A stretch of 41,400 nucleotides of DNA from Paracoccus sp. UBA889 (GTDB lineage Bacteria > Pseudomonadota > Alphaproteobacteria > Rhodobacterales > Rhodobacteraceae), in contig DBFD01000025.1 in NCBI GenBank assembly GCA_002294185.1, positions 1-41,400 of the forward strand, read 5' to 3'. The notes beneath the pieces are model-generated. The model did no database searches and was not told where the DNA came from. It saw only the letters and a program-made list of their open reading frames with translations. The first letter of the stretch is position 1. Each line of letters begins with the position of its first letter. Below are positions 1-7,779 of this stretch, piece after piece. The position numbers were made by a program, and so were the translations under genes.

Positions 1-68
1 ACGAAGATTGCGCCAAGATCGGTGCGGACGGCGGTCGGTTCGGCGGGGCGGTCGGCGATTTTTTCCAT
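1..68 (-). CDS. Partial CDS, possible IS110-family transposase N-terminus
   Basis: A reading frame begins at an ATG at 68 on the minus strand, preceded by GGAG six bases upstream, and runs off the left edge after 22 residues (MEKIADRPAEPTAVRTDLGA, then IF). From memory, a short polar lead followed by an LGAIF/V-type first beta strand resembles the start of IS110-family transposases of alphaproteobacteria, where this strand carries the first catalytic Asp of a RuvC-like DEDD fold. The catalytic region is outside the window, so this is a guess from a very short stretch. Positions 69-302 between this start and the nirK stop hold no convincing gene and could include the element's end. It could equally be an unrelated small protein. 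Confidence 0.3.
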   Translation of the reverse strand, partial: MEKIADRPAEPTAVRTDLGAIF

Positions 69-302
69 GAGCGTCTCCAGAGTGGTCGGTCCGATGAACA
101 ACCCCACTCTGTCAGCGAGCCGGACGCCGTCCACCTGCCCATGGGATCTTGTTGCGGCGAAAGGCGCGCCGATGGCCGGAACCTGCGCCCCACCCTTTTC
201 CGCCGCGCGCGCGGAGCCAAACGCGCACGGCAATGCTGTCCATGCTCAAGTCGTCGGGCAGTTCCGGCCATGCCATTTCAATCGGCTGATCGGGTCTTGA
301 CG

Positions 303-1475
303 CTAGCCTTCATCCAGCGACGCGAACAGATCCGGGTTTTCCTCGCCCTCGACCATCAGATATCCCGCCAGACCCTTTTCCGCCCGCGACAACGCATGAT
401 CGACCAACACGAACCGTCCGGGAACATCGCATGTGAACTCGACCATCGCCGAGCCGCCGGCCGGCACCGTGACGGTCTGGACATCCTTCAGCGGCGGTGT
501 CTCCAGCGATCCGTGCACATAGACCCGATCGAAGATTTCGCCGATGACGTGGAAGGACGACGTATAATTGGGCCCGCCGACACCGAAGAAGATGCGCACC
601 GTCTCGCCGACCTTGGCCTTGAGAGGATAGTGATCGGTCAGCGCGCCGGTATGGCCGTTGAAGACGAAATATTCGGGACGCTCGTCGACGAGCTTGTCGT
701 AGCTTTCGGTCAGCAGGCCCGGGGTGCCGATGCGTTCCTCGGTATAAAGTTCGCCCTGCATGACATAATATTCCCGATCGACCGGCGGCAGCCCGCCTTC
801 CGGCTCGACCAGGATCAGGCCATACATGCCGTTCGAGATGTGCTGAGCCACGGGCGCGACCGCGCAGTGATAGACGTAGAGCCCGGCATTGAGCGCCTTG
901 AACCTGAAGCTGTAGCTTTCGCCCGGCCCCGGCGAGCCGAGCGCCGCGCCGCCGCCCGGTCCGGTTACGGCGTGCAGGTCGATATTGTGGGCAAACCAGC
1001 TATCCTCGTTGTTCTTGAGATAGACCTCGACGGTATCGCCGACCCGGACGCGCGCGAAGGGACCGGGCACCTTGCCGTTGAAGGTCCAGAACCGGTAGCT
1101 GGTATTGCCGTCAAGATGCGCCTCGATCTCGATGGTCTCGTATTCCAGACGGATCGTCGCGGGCTCGGTGCGGGTGATCGGCGGCGGGACATTGGCCGGG
1201 TTCTCGCTGATATCGGCCATGCTGGGATGGGTCGGGTTCGCGGTATAGAGCCGGTTGCCCAGCATCCCCGGAGCCAGCCCATGCCCGGCCGTCTGGGCCT
1301 GTCCGGACCGGACGGACTGCGCGGCGGCGGGCGAATATGCCAGAACGCTTCCCGCAGCCAGGCCGGCCGAGCCGACCAGAAGGCTTCGACGACCGACGCG
1401 CAGAGCCTCGTCCCCCGCCGATGCGGCATGGGCTTTCGGGCCCGCGGCCCCTGCCTTGTCGCTGGATATTGTCAT
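303..1475 (-). CDS. nirK: Copper-containing nitrite reductase NirK, class II (AniA-like)
   Basis: Reduces nitrite to nitric oxide in the periplasm during denitrification. The protein has 390 residues from the ATG at 1475, chosen because AAGGAG lies just upstream; an in-frame start at 1526 has no such site. A twin-arginine signal (GRRSLLVG, residues 28-35, then a hydrophobic stretch ending near AAAQ at 50-53) indicates Tat export. Two cupredoxin domains follow. Type 1 copper ligands are His163, Cys204, His212 and Met217; type 2 ligands are His168, His203 and His309; the catalytic pair is Asp166 (in AHNIDLH) and His275 (in VFNGHTGAL). The spacing and the VFNGHTGAL and SSFHVIGEIF blocks match class II enzymes such as AniA rather than the Alcaligenes type. 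All key residues are present. It is the last gene of a minus-strand run with an ECF sigma gene; the 130-base gap upstream could hold its own promoter, but I recognise none. Confidence 0.95.
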   Translation of the reverse strand: MTISSDKAGAAGPKAHAASAGDEALRVGRRSLLVGSAGLAAGSVLAYSPAAAQSVRSGQAQTAGHGLAPGMLGNRLYTANPTHPSMADISENPANVPPPITRTEPATIRLEYETIEIEAHLDGNTSYRFWTFNGKVPGPFARVRVGDTVEVYLKNNEDSWFAHNIDLHAVTGPGGGAALGSPGPGESYSFRFKALNAGLYVYHCAVAPVAQHISNGMYGLILVEPEGGLPPVDREYYVMQGELYTEERIGTPGLLTESYDKLVDERPEYFVFNGHTGALTDHYPLKAKVGETVRIFFGVGGPNYTSSFHVIGEIFDRVYVHGSLETPPLKDVQTVTVPAGGSAMVEFTCDVPGRFVLVDHALSRAEKGLAGYLMVEGEENPDLFASLDEG

Positions 1476-1605
1476 GGCGATTTCTCCTTTCCGTGTTGAA
1501 ATCGGGATGGCCCCGAAGGGCCGCATTGATCAGAAACGGTCCGCCTGGCCGGCCACGAAGACGCGGCCTGCAGGTCTTGATCCATCACAGCCGACCGGCG
1601 GCGGA

Positions 1606-1950
1606 TCATCCGTCCGGGGGCGCGGCCTGAAGGCCGTCGCGGTCGCGAGGGGTCCGGATCGGCGGCGCGGACATGCTGTGGACAAGGGCATCCGCGATGT
1701 TTCGGCGCACCAGATCCAGGATCGCCGCCGCATCGCGGGGATCAAGGCCCAGGGCCTGGGCTGCCTTCCGGGTCGGCTGGCCTGCAAGATCGACCCGGCG
1801 AAACAGCTCGCATGCCATCGTCCCGATCCGGAACCCGACCTCTTCCCCGCAATCGCAGAAGACGTTTGTCAGCAGTTCCGCGACCACCGCGCGGTCGGCC
1901 GGTGTCTTTCCGATGGCCTGATTCGATCCGCACAAGCGCGACGGCGTCAT
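1606..1950 (-). CDS. Small cysteine-containing protein of unknown function
   Basis: A 114-residue protein, not recognised. The start at 1950 is favoured because GGAGG lies five bases before the ATG (GGGAGGAAGGAATG), one of the best ribosome binding sites in the window; an in-frame ATG seven codons upstream lacks one. It has four cysteines (7, 32, 34, 47), two forming FCDCGEE at 31-37, and a predicted helical, soluble character with no signal peptide or membrane segment; the last 20 residues look disordered. It lies 65 bases after the sigma factor gene and 130 before nirK on the same strand, so co-transcription is likely. Its position directly behind an ECF sigma gene suggests a partner or modulator (anti-sigma-like or metal/redox sensing), but nothing in the sequence proves this. 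Confidence 0.65.
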   Translation of the reverse strand: MTPSRLCGSNQAIGKTPADRAVVAELLTNVFCDCGEEVGFRIGTMACELFRRVDLAGQPTRKAAQALGLDPRDAAAILDLVRRNIADALVHSMSAPPIRTPRDRDGLQAAPPDG

Positions 1951-2015
1951 TCCTTCCTCCCGCATCAGCATCGAAATGATGACGCCGCGAAAGGCGCTTG
2001 GTTACAGGCCGGCCG

Positions 2016-2657
2016 TCACAGGGCCAGCAATTCATCTTCGCAATCCGTGTCTTCCACGGGATGCGCGCAGCCCGAAGGCGGGCAGGAACAATCGTCGAAG
2101 CCGTGGCGACAGCAGGGTCCGCAATGCGCCAGCAACGCCTCGCCTAGCGCGACACGGGCGCGGTGCAGCCGGACGTTCAGGGTTCCGGGCCGCAGCCCCA
2201 GATCCGCGGCAACCTCGGCCCGCTGGGTCTCGTCGATGTCGATGCGCCGGATCAGATCGGCGTCGGCCGGGCGCAGTTCGCCCAGCAGCCCCTTGATGCA
2301 TTGGCAGAGGACATCCATCCCCTCGACGCCATCCTCGACCACCACGGCCGATTTGGCCTCCAGCGCCATCGCGCTGTCGAGGCGCCTTGCCCGGCCCGCC
2401 TTCCGGAAGTGATCATTGAGGGTCGAGCGCAGCACCGCATAGAGCCAGGCGTCCATCCGCTCGGCCTCGCGCAATTGATCCCGACGCGCAAGAACCCGGA
2501 TGCAGAATTCCTGCAGGACATCCTCGGCATCCGGGCGGTTGCCCAATCGCTTCATCAGGAAGCCCAGAAACGTCTTTCGGCTGGTGATCAGCGTCCGCTC
2601 CAGCCGCGCGTGGTCACGGCTGGCATGGTCGCGAACGAGGTTTCCGGATTGGTCCAT
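2016..2657 (-). CDS. ECF RNA polymerase sigma factor with cysteine-rich C-terminal tail
   Basis: An extracytoplasmic-function sigma factor of 213 residues. The start at 2657 is chosen for AAGGAG seven bases upstream. Sigma region 2 spans about residues 25-90 (RPDAEDVLQEFCIRV, then the WLYAVLRSTLNDHFRK helix) and region 4 about 125-176 (QRAEVAADLGLRPGTLNVRL helix-turn-helix). The protein continues past region 4 into a tail with seven cysteines (179, 182, 183, 190, 192, 197, 206) and His178, His185 and His199, ending in an acidic stretch. Such tails are known in CorE-type ECF factors, where they bind copper, cadmium or zinc and control activity without an anti-sigma factor; assignment to that group here is inference. 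The gene lies 35 bases after a DUF6629-type gene and upstream of a small cysteine protein and nirK, all on the same strand. Confidence 0.88.
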   Translation of the reverse strand: MDQSGNLVRDHASRDHARLERTLITSRKTFLGFLMKRLGNRPDAEDVLQEFCIRVLARRDQLREAERMDAWLYAVLRSTLNDHFRKAGRARRLDSAMALEAKSAVVVEDGVEGMDVLCQCIKGLLGELRPADADLIRRIDIDETQRAEVAADLGLRPGTLNVRLHRARVALGEALLAHCGPCCRHGFDDCSCPPSGCAHPVEDTDCEDELLAL

Positions 2658-2692
2658 GATCGCTCTCCTTTCTCGCGCGGCTGGAAAACCGG

Positions 2693-3379
2693 CTATGCGA
2701 ACAGGACAGGACATTCGCGCGCGCATTTGTTTCGCGCTATGATGTAGATCAAATGCAGGGTGCCAAGACCGGCCAAAAGGCAGAAAAACGAGATATAGGC
2801 ATAGCGCAGGAACAGGATGTCCACCACGACCACCGCGACGATGGTCAGCGCGAACCAGCGCATGTGCAGATAGGTCGAGATCGCCGGCGGCACGATGATC
2901 AGGAAAAGGTAGATCGCATAGGTCATCCAGCGCGGCATCAGGTAGTCAAGCAGCATGGTGCCGTCGTAGGCCAGCGAATCCTGATTGACCGTCACCTCGA
3001 TCCAGCCGGGATTGACCAGATGCGGCACATAGAGCGCCAGTCCGAAGGCAAGCCCCGCGACCGACATGGCAGCCATCCAGGGCCGGCGCCGGCTGCCGGG
3101 CGGCTCCAGCACCCAGGAGGCCAGCGGGATCCAGAACGGCCACATGAACCAGGTGAAGAAGATGAACCCCAGTGCCCCCAGCAGGGTCGCGCCCGGATCG
3201 CCGGTATTCACCCCCCACCAGACGTTGCCCTCCATGAATTGCTGAAGTCCGGCAAAGACCGGCATCAGCGCCACCGGCAGATACCGCGGATTGATCGCCC
3301 AGGCGCGCGTGACGGCATGACCGCCACCCACCACGAGAAAGGCGCTGGCAGTAAAGCTGACGGTCTGGGAAAGGCACAT
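2693..3379 (-). CDS. DUF6629-type integral membrane protein
   Basis: A 228-residue membrane protein with about seven hydrophobic segments. The N-terminus MCLSQTVSFTASAFLVVGGG and the following LMPVFAGLQQFMEGNVWW block resemble the MCFSxxASF start and QQFxEG motif that I associate with the DUF6629 family; its function is unknown to me. The start at 3379 is chosen because homology begins there and GGAGAG lies upstream; the open frame extends 65 codons further but that extension looks non-coding. It is probably the first gene of the minus-strand operon leading to the ECF sigma factor, the small cysteine protein and nirK. Conserved Glu and Gln in the second helix and a cysteine pair near the C-terminus (ARNKCARECP) are visible. 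Family assignment is from memory of the motif. Confidence 0.75.
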   Translation of the reverse strand: MCLSQTVSFTASAFLVVGGGHAVTRAWAINPRYLPVALMPVFAGLQQFMEGNVWWGVNTGDPGATLLGALGFIFFTWFMWPFWIPLASWVLEPPGSRRRPWMAAMSVAGLAFGLALYVPHLVNPGWIEVTVNQDSLAYDGTMLLDYLMPRWMTYAIYLFLIIVPPAISTYLHMRWFALTIVAVVVVDILFLRYAYISFFCLLAGLGTLHLIYIIARNKCARECPVLFA

Positions 3380-3625
3380 GGCGAAAATCTCTCCGTGACG
3401 GGTCGCGCAACGCCCGTTCACGGTAGCAGGCCTTGCGGCGATTGCCACTGCGCCTGCCGTGCCTTCGGGCGGCGGTCCGGCGCGATGACGTGCAAACGGC
3501 GGATCGCCCTCGGGCCGGCCGCACCCTTGATCCCCAGCCGCGTCTTCAAGATTGGCTCGTGCGGATCCGGCCACCGATCAAGTCCGCCAATCCGGCATTG
3601 CCCGGTCAAGGATGCCGGCAAAGCT

Positions 3626-3656
3626 GTCACTTTTGTAAGAACCGGGTAAAAGTGAC
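3626..3656. promoter_or_regulatory. Perfect inverted repeat, probable operator of the patatin operon
   Basis: GTCACTTTT at 3626-3634 and AAAAGTGAC at 3648-3656 form a perfect 9-bp inverted repeat with a 13-base spacer; the half-site centres are 22 bp apart, about two helical turns, as expected for a dimeric regulator. A -10-like TATCAT (five of six matches to TATAAT) follows at 3667-3672 with no good -35 at 16-18 bases. If transcription starts near 3679, the repeat is centred near -38, where class II activators or repressors overlapping the -35 bind. The regulator is not encoded nearby. Confidence 0.55.
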
Positions 3657-3666
3657 GGTCGGTGGA

Positions 3667-3672
3667 TATCAT
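3667..3672 (+). promoter_or_regulatory. Putative -10 element of the patatin operon promoter
   Basis: TATCAT matches the sigma-70 -10 consensus in five of six positions and lies 39 bases before the patatin ATG. No convincing -35 hexamer is found at the right distance, so the promoter probably depends on whatever binds the inverted repeat immediately upstream. Confidence 0.35.
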
Positions 3673-3711
3673 ATCCTTCCCCTGGACGATGTGCCGACGA
3701 GGAAGAAGCAG

Positions 3712-4815
3712 ATGCCGACAGCAGAGCGGAACGTCCTGGTGCTGCAAGGCGGCGGTGCCCTTGGGGCCTATCAGGCCGGCGCCTATGAAAAACTGGCCCA
3801 AAGCAGGCTGGAAATCGACTGGGTCGCGGGAATTTCCATCGGCGCCATCAACGCGGCGATCATCTGCGGCAACCCGGTCGAGACGCGGGTCGAGCGGCTT
3901 CGCAGCTTCTGGGAACAGATCACCTCGGATCTGACCTACGCCCCCTGGATGTGGGGCCCGAAGCCGCGCCGCATCTATTCGGAAATTGCCGCCGCCGAAG
4001 TGGCGCTGGCAGGCGCGCCCGGCTTTTTCCGGCCGCGCCCGCTGCTGGCGCTCTGGCCGTTCGCGGCCCATCCGGCGCTCAGCTTCTATGACACCGCGCC
4101 GCTTGCGGCGACGCTGAATGAGACGGTCGATTTCGACTATCTCAACGAAAAGGGTCCGCGCCTCAGCGTTGGCACGACCGATATCGAGACCGGCAACTTC
4201 GCCTATTTCGACAGCACCGAGATGCGCCTCGACATGCGGCACATCATGGCCAGCGGCGCCTTGCCGCCGGGTTTTCCGCCGGTCGAGATCGACGGCCATT
4301 TCTATTGGGACGGCGGCCTCGTCTCCAACACACCGCTGCAATACGTGATGGAGAACGCCGGCACCGAGGCGCTGTGCATCTTTCAGATCGACCTGTTCAG
4401 CGCCCGCGGTGATCTGCCGGTCGACATCGCCGATGTCCAGCAACGCGAGAAGGACATCCGCTATTCCAGCCGGACCCGCCTGACCACCGATCGCTACCGC
4501 CACCTGCATGACATCCGGGCTGCGGCCGAACGGCTGGCGGCGAAGCTGCCGAAGGAGATGCAATCCGATCCCGATCTGGCCCTGCTGCGCGACGCCGGTC
4601 CCGATTGCCCGGTCACGCTGGTCCATTTCATTCACCGCAAGGAGGGGTTCGAGCGCAATTCCAAGGACTACGAATTCTCGCGGCTGTCGATGACCGAACA
4701 CTGGACGGCGGGGATCGCCGATGTCGGCCGCACGCTGGCGCACAGGAAATGGAAGAGCCGCGAGATCGGCAAGGACGGCCTGCAGGTCTTCGATCTGGGC
4801 TCACGGAACACGTGA
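3712..4815 (+). CDS. Patatin-like phospholipase family protein (with DUF3734-type C-terminus)
   Basis: A serine lipid acyl hydrolase of 367 residues. The start at 3712 follows GAGGAAG; a longer open frame from 3433 crosses the promoter region and is rejected. The oxyanion-hole motif GGGALG is at 13-18, the nucleophile elbow GISIG at 40-44 with Ser42, and the catalytic Asp200 in [10 protein letters not shown], giving a complete Ser-Asp dyad. The C-terminal 90 residues ([20 protein letters not shown]) resemble DUF3734, commonly fused to bacterial patatins of this type. It is the first gene of an operon with acetoacetate decarboxylase, an esterase and 3-hydroxybutyrate dehydrogenase. This combination is common in alphaproteobacteria, which suggests a role in polyhydroxybutyrate or lipid turnover; the natural substrate is not evident. 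No signal peptide is present, so it acts in the cytosol. Confidence 0.9.
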   Translation: MPTAERNVLVLQGGGALGAYQAGAYEKLAQSRLEIDWVAGISIGAINAAIICGNPVETRVERLRSFWEQITSDLTYAPWMWGPKPRRIYSEIAAAEVALAGAPGFFRPRPLLALWPFAAHPALSFYDTAPLAATLNETVDFDYLNEKGPRLSVGTTDIETGNFAYFDSTEMRLDMRHIMASGALPPGFPPVEIDGHFYWDGGLVSNTPLQYVMENAGTEALCIFQIDLFSARGDLPVDIADVQQREKDIRYSSRTRLTTDRYRHLHDIRAAAERLAAKLPKEMQSDPDLALLRDAGPDCPVTLVHFIHRKEGFERNSKDYEFSRLSMTEHWTAGIADVGRTLAHRKWKSREIGKDGLQVFDLGSRNT

Positions 4816-4826
4816 AGGGAAACGAA

Positions 4827-5564
4827 ATGAAACCGAGCGATGTCGCCAAACAGGCTTTCGCCATGCCGCTGACAAGTCCCTCCTACCCAAAGGGCCCCTA
4901 CCGGTTCATCGACCGCGAGTTCCTGACGATCACCTACCGCACGGACATCGATGCATTGCGGGCGGTCGTGCCCGAGCCGCTGGAAATCACCGACCCGCTG
5001 GTCAAATACGAATTCATCCGGATGCCGGATTCGACGGGGTTTGGCGATTATACCGAAAGCGGACAGGTCATCCCGGTGACGCTGGACGGCGTTGCGGGCG
5101 GCTACGTCCATGCGATGTTTCTGAACGACGAGGCGCCGATTGCGGGCGGTCGCGAAATTTGGGGCTTTCCGAAAAAGCTGGCCGACCCCGCGCTGCGGAT
5201 CGAGAAGGACACGCTGATCGGCACGCTTGATGTCGGCTCGGTCCGGGTGGCGACCGGCACGATGGGCTACAAGCATCGCGAGTTGGACAAGAACAAGGTG
5301 ATCAAGGCGCTCGAGGCGCCGAATTTTCTTCTCAAGATCATTCCCCATGTCGATTGCAGCCCGCGGATCTGCGAACTCGTCCGCTACTACACGACCGACA
5401 TCGCGCTGAAAGGCGCATGGGAAGGCCCCGCCGGGCTGGAACTGCACCATCATGCGCTGGCGCCCGTGGCCGCCCTGCCGGTTCTCGAGGTGATCTCGGC
5501 CGTTCATCTCTTGACCGATCTGACCCTCGGATTGGGTGAGGTCATGCATGACTATCTGGAATGA
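4827..5564 (+). CDS. adc: Acetoacetate decarboxylase
   Basis: Converts acetoacetate to acetone and CO2. The protein has 245 residues from the ATG at 4827, eleven bases after the patatin stop, with a GAAGGGAAA purine tract upstream. The active-site block [11 protein letters not shown] places the Schiff-base pair at Lys116-Lys117, one residue off from Lys115-Lys116 of the clostridial enzyme; Glu77 in YTESGQVIP matches the conserved catalytic Glu76. Length is normal for the family. Together with the downstream 3-hydroxybutyrate dehydrogenase it would draw on the acetoacetate pool, so the operon probably manages ketone-body or polyhydroxybutyrate degradation products. Some family members catalyse aldol or cyclisation chemistry instead, but the intact lysine pair and glutamate favour true decarboxylase activity. 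Confidence 0.92.
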   Translation: MKPSDVAKQAFAMPLTSPSYPKGPYRFIDREFLTITYRTDIDALRAVVPEPLEITDPLVKYEFIRMPDSTGFGDYTESGQVIPVTLDGVAGGYVHAMFLNDEAPIAGGREIWGFPKKLADPALRIEKDTLIGTLDVGSVRVATGTMGYKHRELDKNKVIKALEAPNFLLKIIPHVDCSPRICELVRYYTTDIALKGAWEGPAGLELHHHALAPVAALPVLEVISAVHLLTDLTLGLGEVMHDYLE

Positions 5565-5652
5565 TCAGGATGCCGTTCCTGCATTCGCGTCCGGTCTTTC
5601 GCAACCTCGACGCCCCCGCAAGGCAGAGGTTTCTCGGAGAAGGGTTCCGTCC

Positions 5653-6633
5653 ATGAGACGCCGCTTGAAATGGTCCGGCCTGATATTTGCCGCCACGACG
5701 CTGGGCGCGATCCAGGCGTTTGCAGAACCTTGCCAGCCCAAGGACCGTCCGCTGGCGGCGGGATACAGGATCGGCACCTATTCGGTGCCGTCCATCGACA
5801 TGAACCCGGCCTCATCCGTCGTCGTGCTCGAGCCAGAGACCGATGAACCTGTATCGGGCCGGCCCCTGCTGGTTCTTCTCCACGGGCTTGGCGGCACAGG
5901 CTGCGACTGGGTCCGTCTGGGCCAGGTGGATGCGACACTCGCCGCGATGCCCGATACGGGCGCCCGGCCGATTGTCGTCATGCCGAGCCTGGGAAACAAC
6001 TGGTATGTCGATGCCGGCCCCGGCCGCGACGCGGAAGCGGCATTTGACGCCATAATCGATTGGGTGGATGCGAAATGGCGGATCGATGAACGCCCCCGGG
6101 CCAACTCGATCCTGGGCCTTTCCATGGGTGGATATGGTGCGCTTCGCCTGGCGATGGCGAGGCCCCGTTTCGGCTCGATCGCGGCTTTGTCACCCGCGAT
6201 CTGGCAGAACGTTCCGCAGGAAGATCTGAATCTGCCGGCCGAAAAGCTCAATCTGATCCGCGATGCGGTCTATTTCGATGTCGAACCCGACGGGATGTTC
6301 GAGACCGGTATCGATCTGCCAAATCCGGGACCGCACTTTTCCGGCGCTTTCGGCGATCCCTTCGACGGCCGCCGCTTCAATGCGTTGAACGTGTTCACCC
6401 TGCTGAATGACAAGACAAGGCCCGAAACGATGCCCCGTCTCCTTCTTGCCATTGGCGACCACGATTCGCTTGGCCTCTGGCGGGGAACATTTGCGCTGTA
6501 TCAGACGCTGAAGGCAAGAAACGTCGCTGTTCACCTGCGGGTCGCAGAGGGCGATCACAACTGGAAATTCTGGCGCTCGGCGCTTCCCGACGCGCTGGCC
6601 TTCCTTGCTGTGGGCGATCCTCCGCTGCGCTAG
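5653..6633 (+). CDS. Secreted alpha/beta-hydrolase esterase (esterase D/PF00756-like)
   Basis: A 326-residue exported serine hydrolase. The start at 5653 is supported by GGAGAAGG upstream and by the signal peptide that begins there (MRRRLKWSG, a hydrophobic core, then AIQAFA with cleavage before Glu25); the longer frame from 5536 overlaps acetoacetate decarboxylase. The oxyanion strand [12 protein letters not shown] is at 72-83, the nucleophile Ser157 in [11 protein letters not shown], and a late DHNWKFW motif carries the likely catalytic His302, as in the esterase D/antigen 85 family. It sits between acetoacetate decarboxylase and 3-hydroxybutyrate dehydrogenase on the same strand. Context suggests it could release hydroxybutyrate from extracellular oligomers or esters; this is inference, and the family also contains feruloyl esterases and S-formylglutathione hydrolases. 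Confidence 0.85.
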   Translation: MRRRLKWSGLIFAATTLGAIQAFAEPCQPKDRPLAAGYRIGTYSVPSIDMNPASSVVVLEPETDEPVSGRPLLVLLHGLGGTGCDWVRLGQVDATLAAMPDTGARPIVVMPSLGNNWYVDAGPGRDAEAAFDAIIDWVDAKWRIDERPRANSILGLSMGGYGALRLAMARPRFGSIAALSPAIWQNVPQEDLNLPAEKLNLIRDAVYFDVEPDGMFETGIDLPNPGPHFSGAFGDPFDGRRFNALNVFTLLNDKTRPETMPRLLLAIGDHDSLGLWRGTFALYQTLKARNVAVHLRVAEGDHNWKFWRSALPDALAFLAVGDPPLR

Positions 6634-6733
6634 GCATGTGGGAGCCGGGGGCGGGGGCGGGCGTTATGGACATATCTGGAAACGATCGCGGCGCATCCTT
6701 GTCGCCGCGCCATTGGAAAAAGGAAGACGTGAA

Positions 6734-7516
6734 ATGAACCTCAAGGACAAGGTCTGCATCATCACCGGCGCGGCCAGCGGCATCGGCCACGGCATCGCCG
6801 AACGCTTCATCGCCGATGGCGCGAAGGTCGTCATCGCCGATCTCAAGCTGGACGCCGCGCAGAAGACGGCCGACGCGCTGACGGCGCAAGGTCCCGGTAC
6901 GGCGATGGCGGTCGAAATGGACGTGACCGACGAGGCGCAGGTCAATGCCGGCATCGAGGCGGTCGTCACGAAATGGGGCAAGATCGACGTCCTGGTGTCC
7001 AATGCGGGAATCCAGATCGTCCACCCGTTGCAGGACTTTCCGTTCGCCGACTGGAAGAAATTGCTGTCGATCCATCTTGACGGCGCATTCCTGACATCCA
7101 GGGCCTGTCTGCCGCATATGTACAAGGCCGGATCGGGTTCGATCATCTTCATGGGCTCGGTCCATTCCAAGGAAGCCTCGCCGTTGAAATCGGCCTATGT
7201 CACCGCCAAGCACGGGCTTCTGGGCCTTGCGCGCGTGATCTCGAAGGAAGGCGGCGAACGTGGCGTGCGCGCCAATGTGATCTGCCCCGGCTTCGTCAAG
7301 ACGCCGCTGGTGGAAAAGCAGATCCCCGAACAGGCGCGCGATCTGGGCATCTCCGAGGACGAGGTCGTCAACCGCGTGATGCTGGGCGAGACCGTCGATC
7401 AGGAATTCACCACGATCGCCGACGTCGCCGAGGTCGCCCACATCTTCGCCGCCTTTCCCACCAACGCGCTGACCGGCCAGTCGCTTGTCGTCAGCCACGG
7501 CTGGTACATGAACTAG
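6734..7516 (+). CDS. bdhA: 3-hydroxybutyrate dehydrogenase (SDR family)
   Basis: Interconverts (R)-3-hydroxybutyrate and acetoacetate with NAD(H). The protein has 260 residues, the usual length. Start at 6734 with AAGGAAGACG upstream. Classical short-chain dehydrogenase motifs are complete: TGAASGIG at 11-18, NAG at 90-92, Ser142, Tyr155 and Lys159 (in SAYVTAKH), and [17 protein letters not shown], a block characteristic of bacterial 3-hydroxybutyrate dehydrogenases. It is the last gene of the patatin operon, feeding acetoacetate to the upstream decarboxylase or to CoA activation elsewhere. A strong hairpin at 7543-7585 follows the stop codon and may end the transcript. Confidence 0.93.
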   Translation: MNLKDKVCIITGAASGIGHGIAERFIADGAKVVIADLKLDAAQKTADALTAQGPGTAMAVEMDVTDEAQVNAGIEAVVTKWGKIDVLVSNAGIQIVHPLQDFPFADWKKLLSIHLDGAFLTSRACLPHMYKAGSGSIIFMGSVHSKEASPLKSAYVTAKHGLLGLARVISKEGGERGVRANVICPGFVKTPLVEKQIPEQARDLGISEDEVVNRVMLGETVDQEFTTIADVAEVAHIFAAFPTNALTGQSLVVSHGWYMN

Positions 7517-7542
7517 CCCCCGAAAGGACAGGAGAACCGGAC

Positions 7543-7585
7543 GGGCGGCGCTTTTCCGGCCGGGCCTCGTGGTCCGGCGCCGCCC
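7543..7585 (+). terminator. Hairpin downstream of bdhA, possible terminator
   Basis: GGGCGGCGC at 7543-7551 pairs perfectly with GCGCCGCCC at 7577-7585 around a 25-base loop that can itself pair partly. It starts 27 bases after the bdhA stop. There is no T-run after it, so it may be an RNA end-protecting hairpin or a Rho-assisted stop rather than a classical intrinsic terminator. The rest of the 263-base gap to the next gene shows nothing else I recognise. Confidence 0.5.
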
Positions 7586-7779
7586 GAACCGACACCTCGG
7601 GCGATCCTGACGGGCCACAATCGCCATCGCGAAAAGGACGCCTTCCGGCTGGCCGGACACGCCGCCGCTGCGAGGATGCCGATTGGCCGCGATCGGACAG
7701 ACCCCTCCGGGGTTGAATTTCCCGGCAAACGATAGTCCGCTCGTCATGTCGGCCCGGGCGGCGAAGGATGAGGTATGGC

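Larger units (their letters stand above)
3380..3711. other. Divergent intergenic region between the nirK operon and the patatin operon
   Basis: These 332 bases separate two diverging operons and hold no gene I can support. The right half contains a perfect 9-bp inverted repeat at 3626-3656 and a -10-like TATCAT at 3667-3672 ahead of the patatin gene, listed separately. The left half, which should carry the promoter of the DUF6629/sigma operon, shows no motif I can name. Scattered TTGAT and ATCAA pentamers (near 3527 and 3577) are about 50 bases apart and do not form an FNR/NnrR box. Confidence 0.6.

Noticed and set aside
1505-1595. TTGATCA and TTGATCC sequences upstream of nirK, considered as FNR/NnrR boxes
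   Set aside because: Only half-sites match; no TTGAT-N4-ATCAA arrangement is present on either strand.
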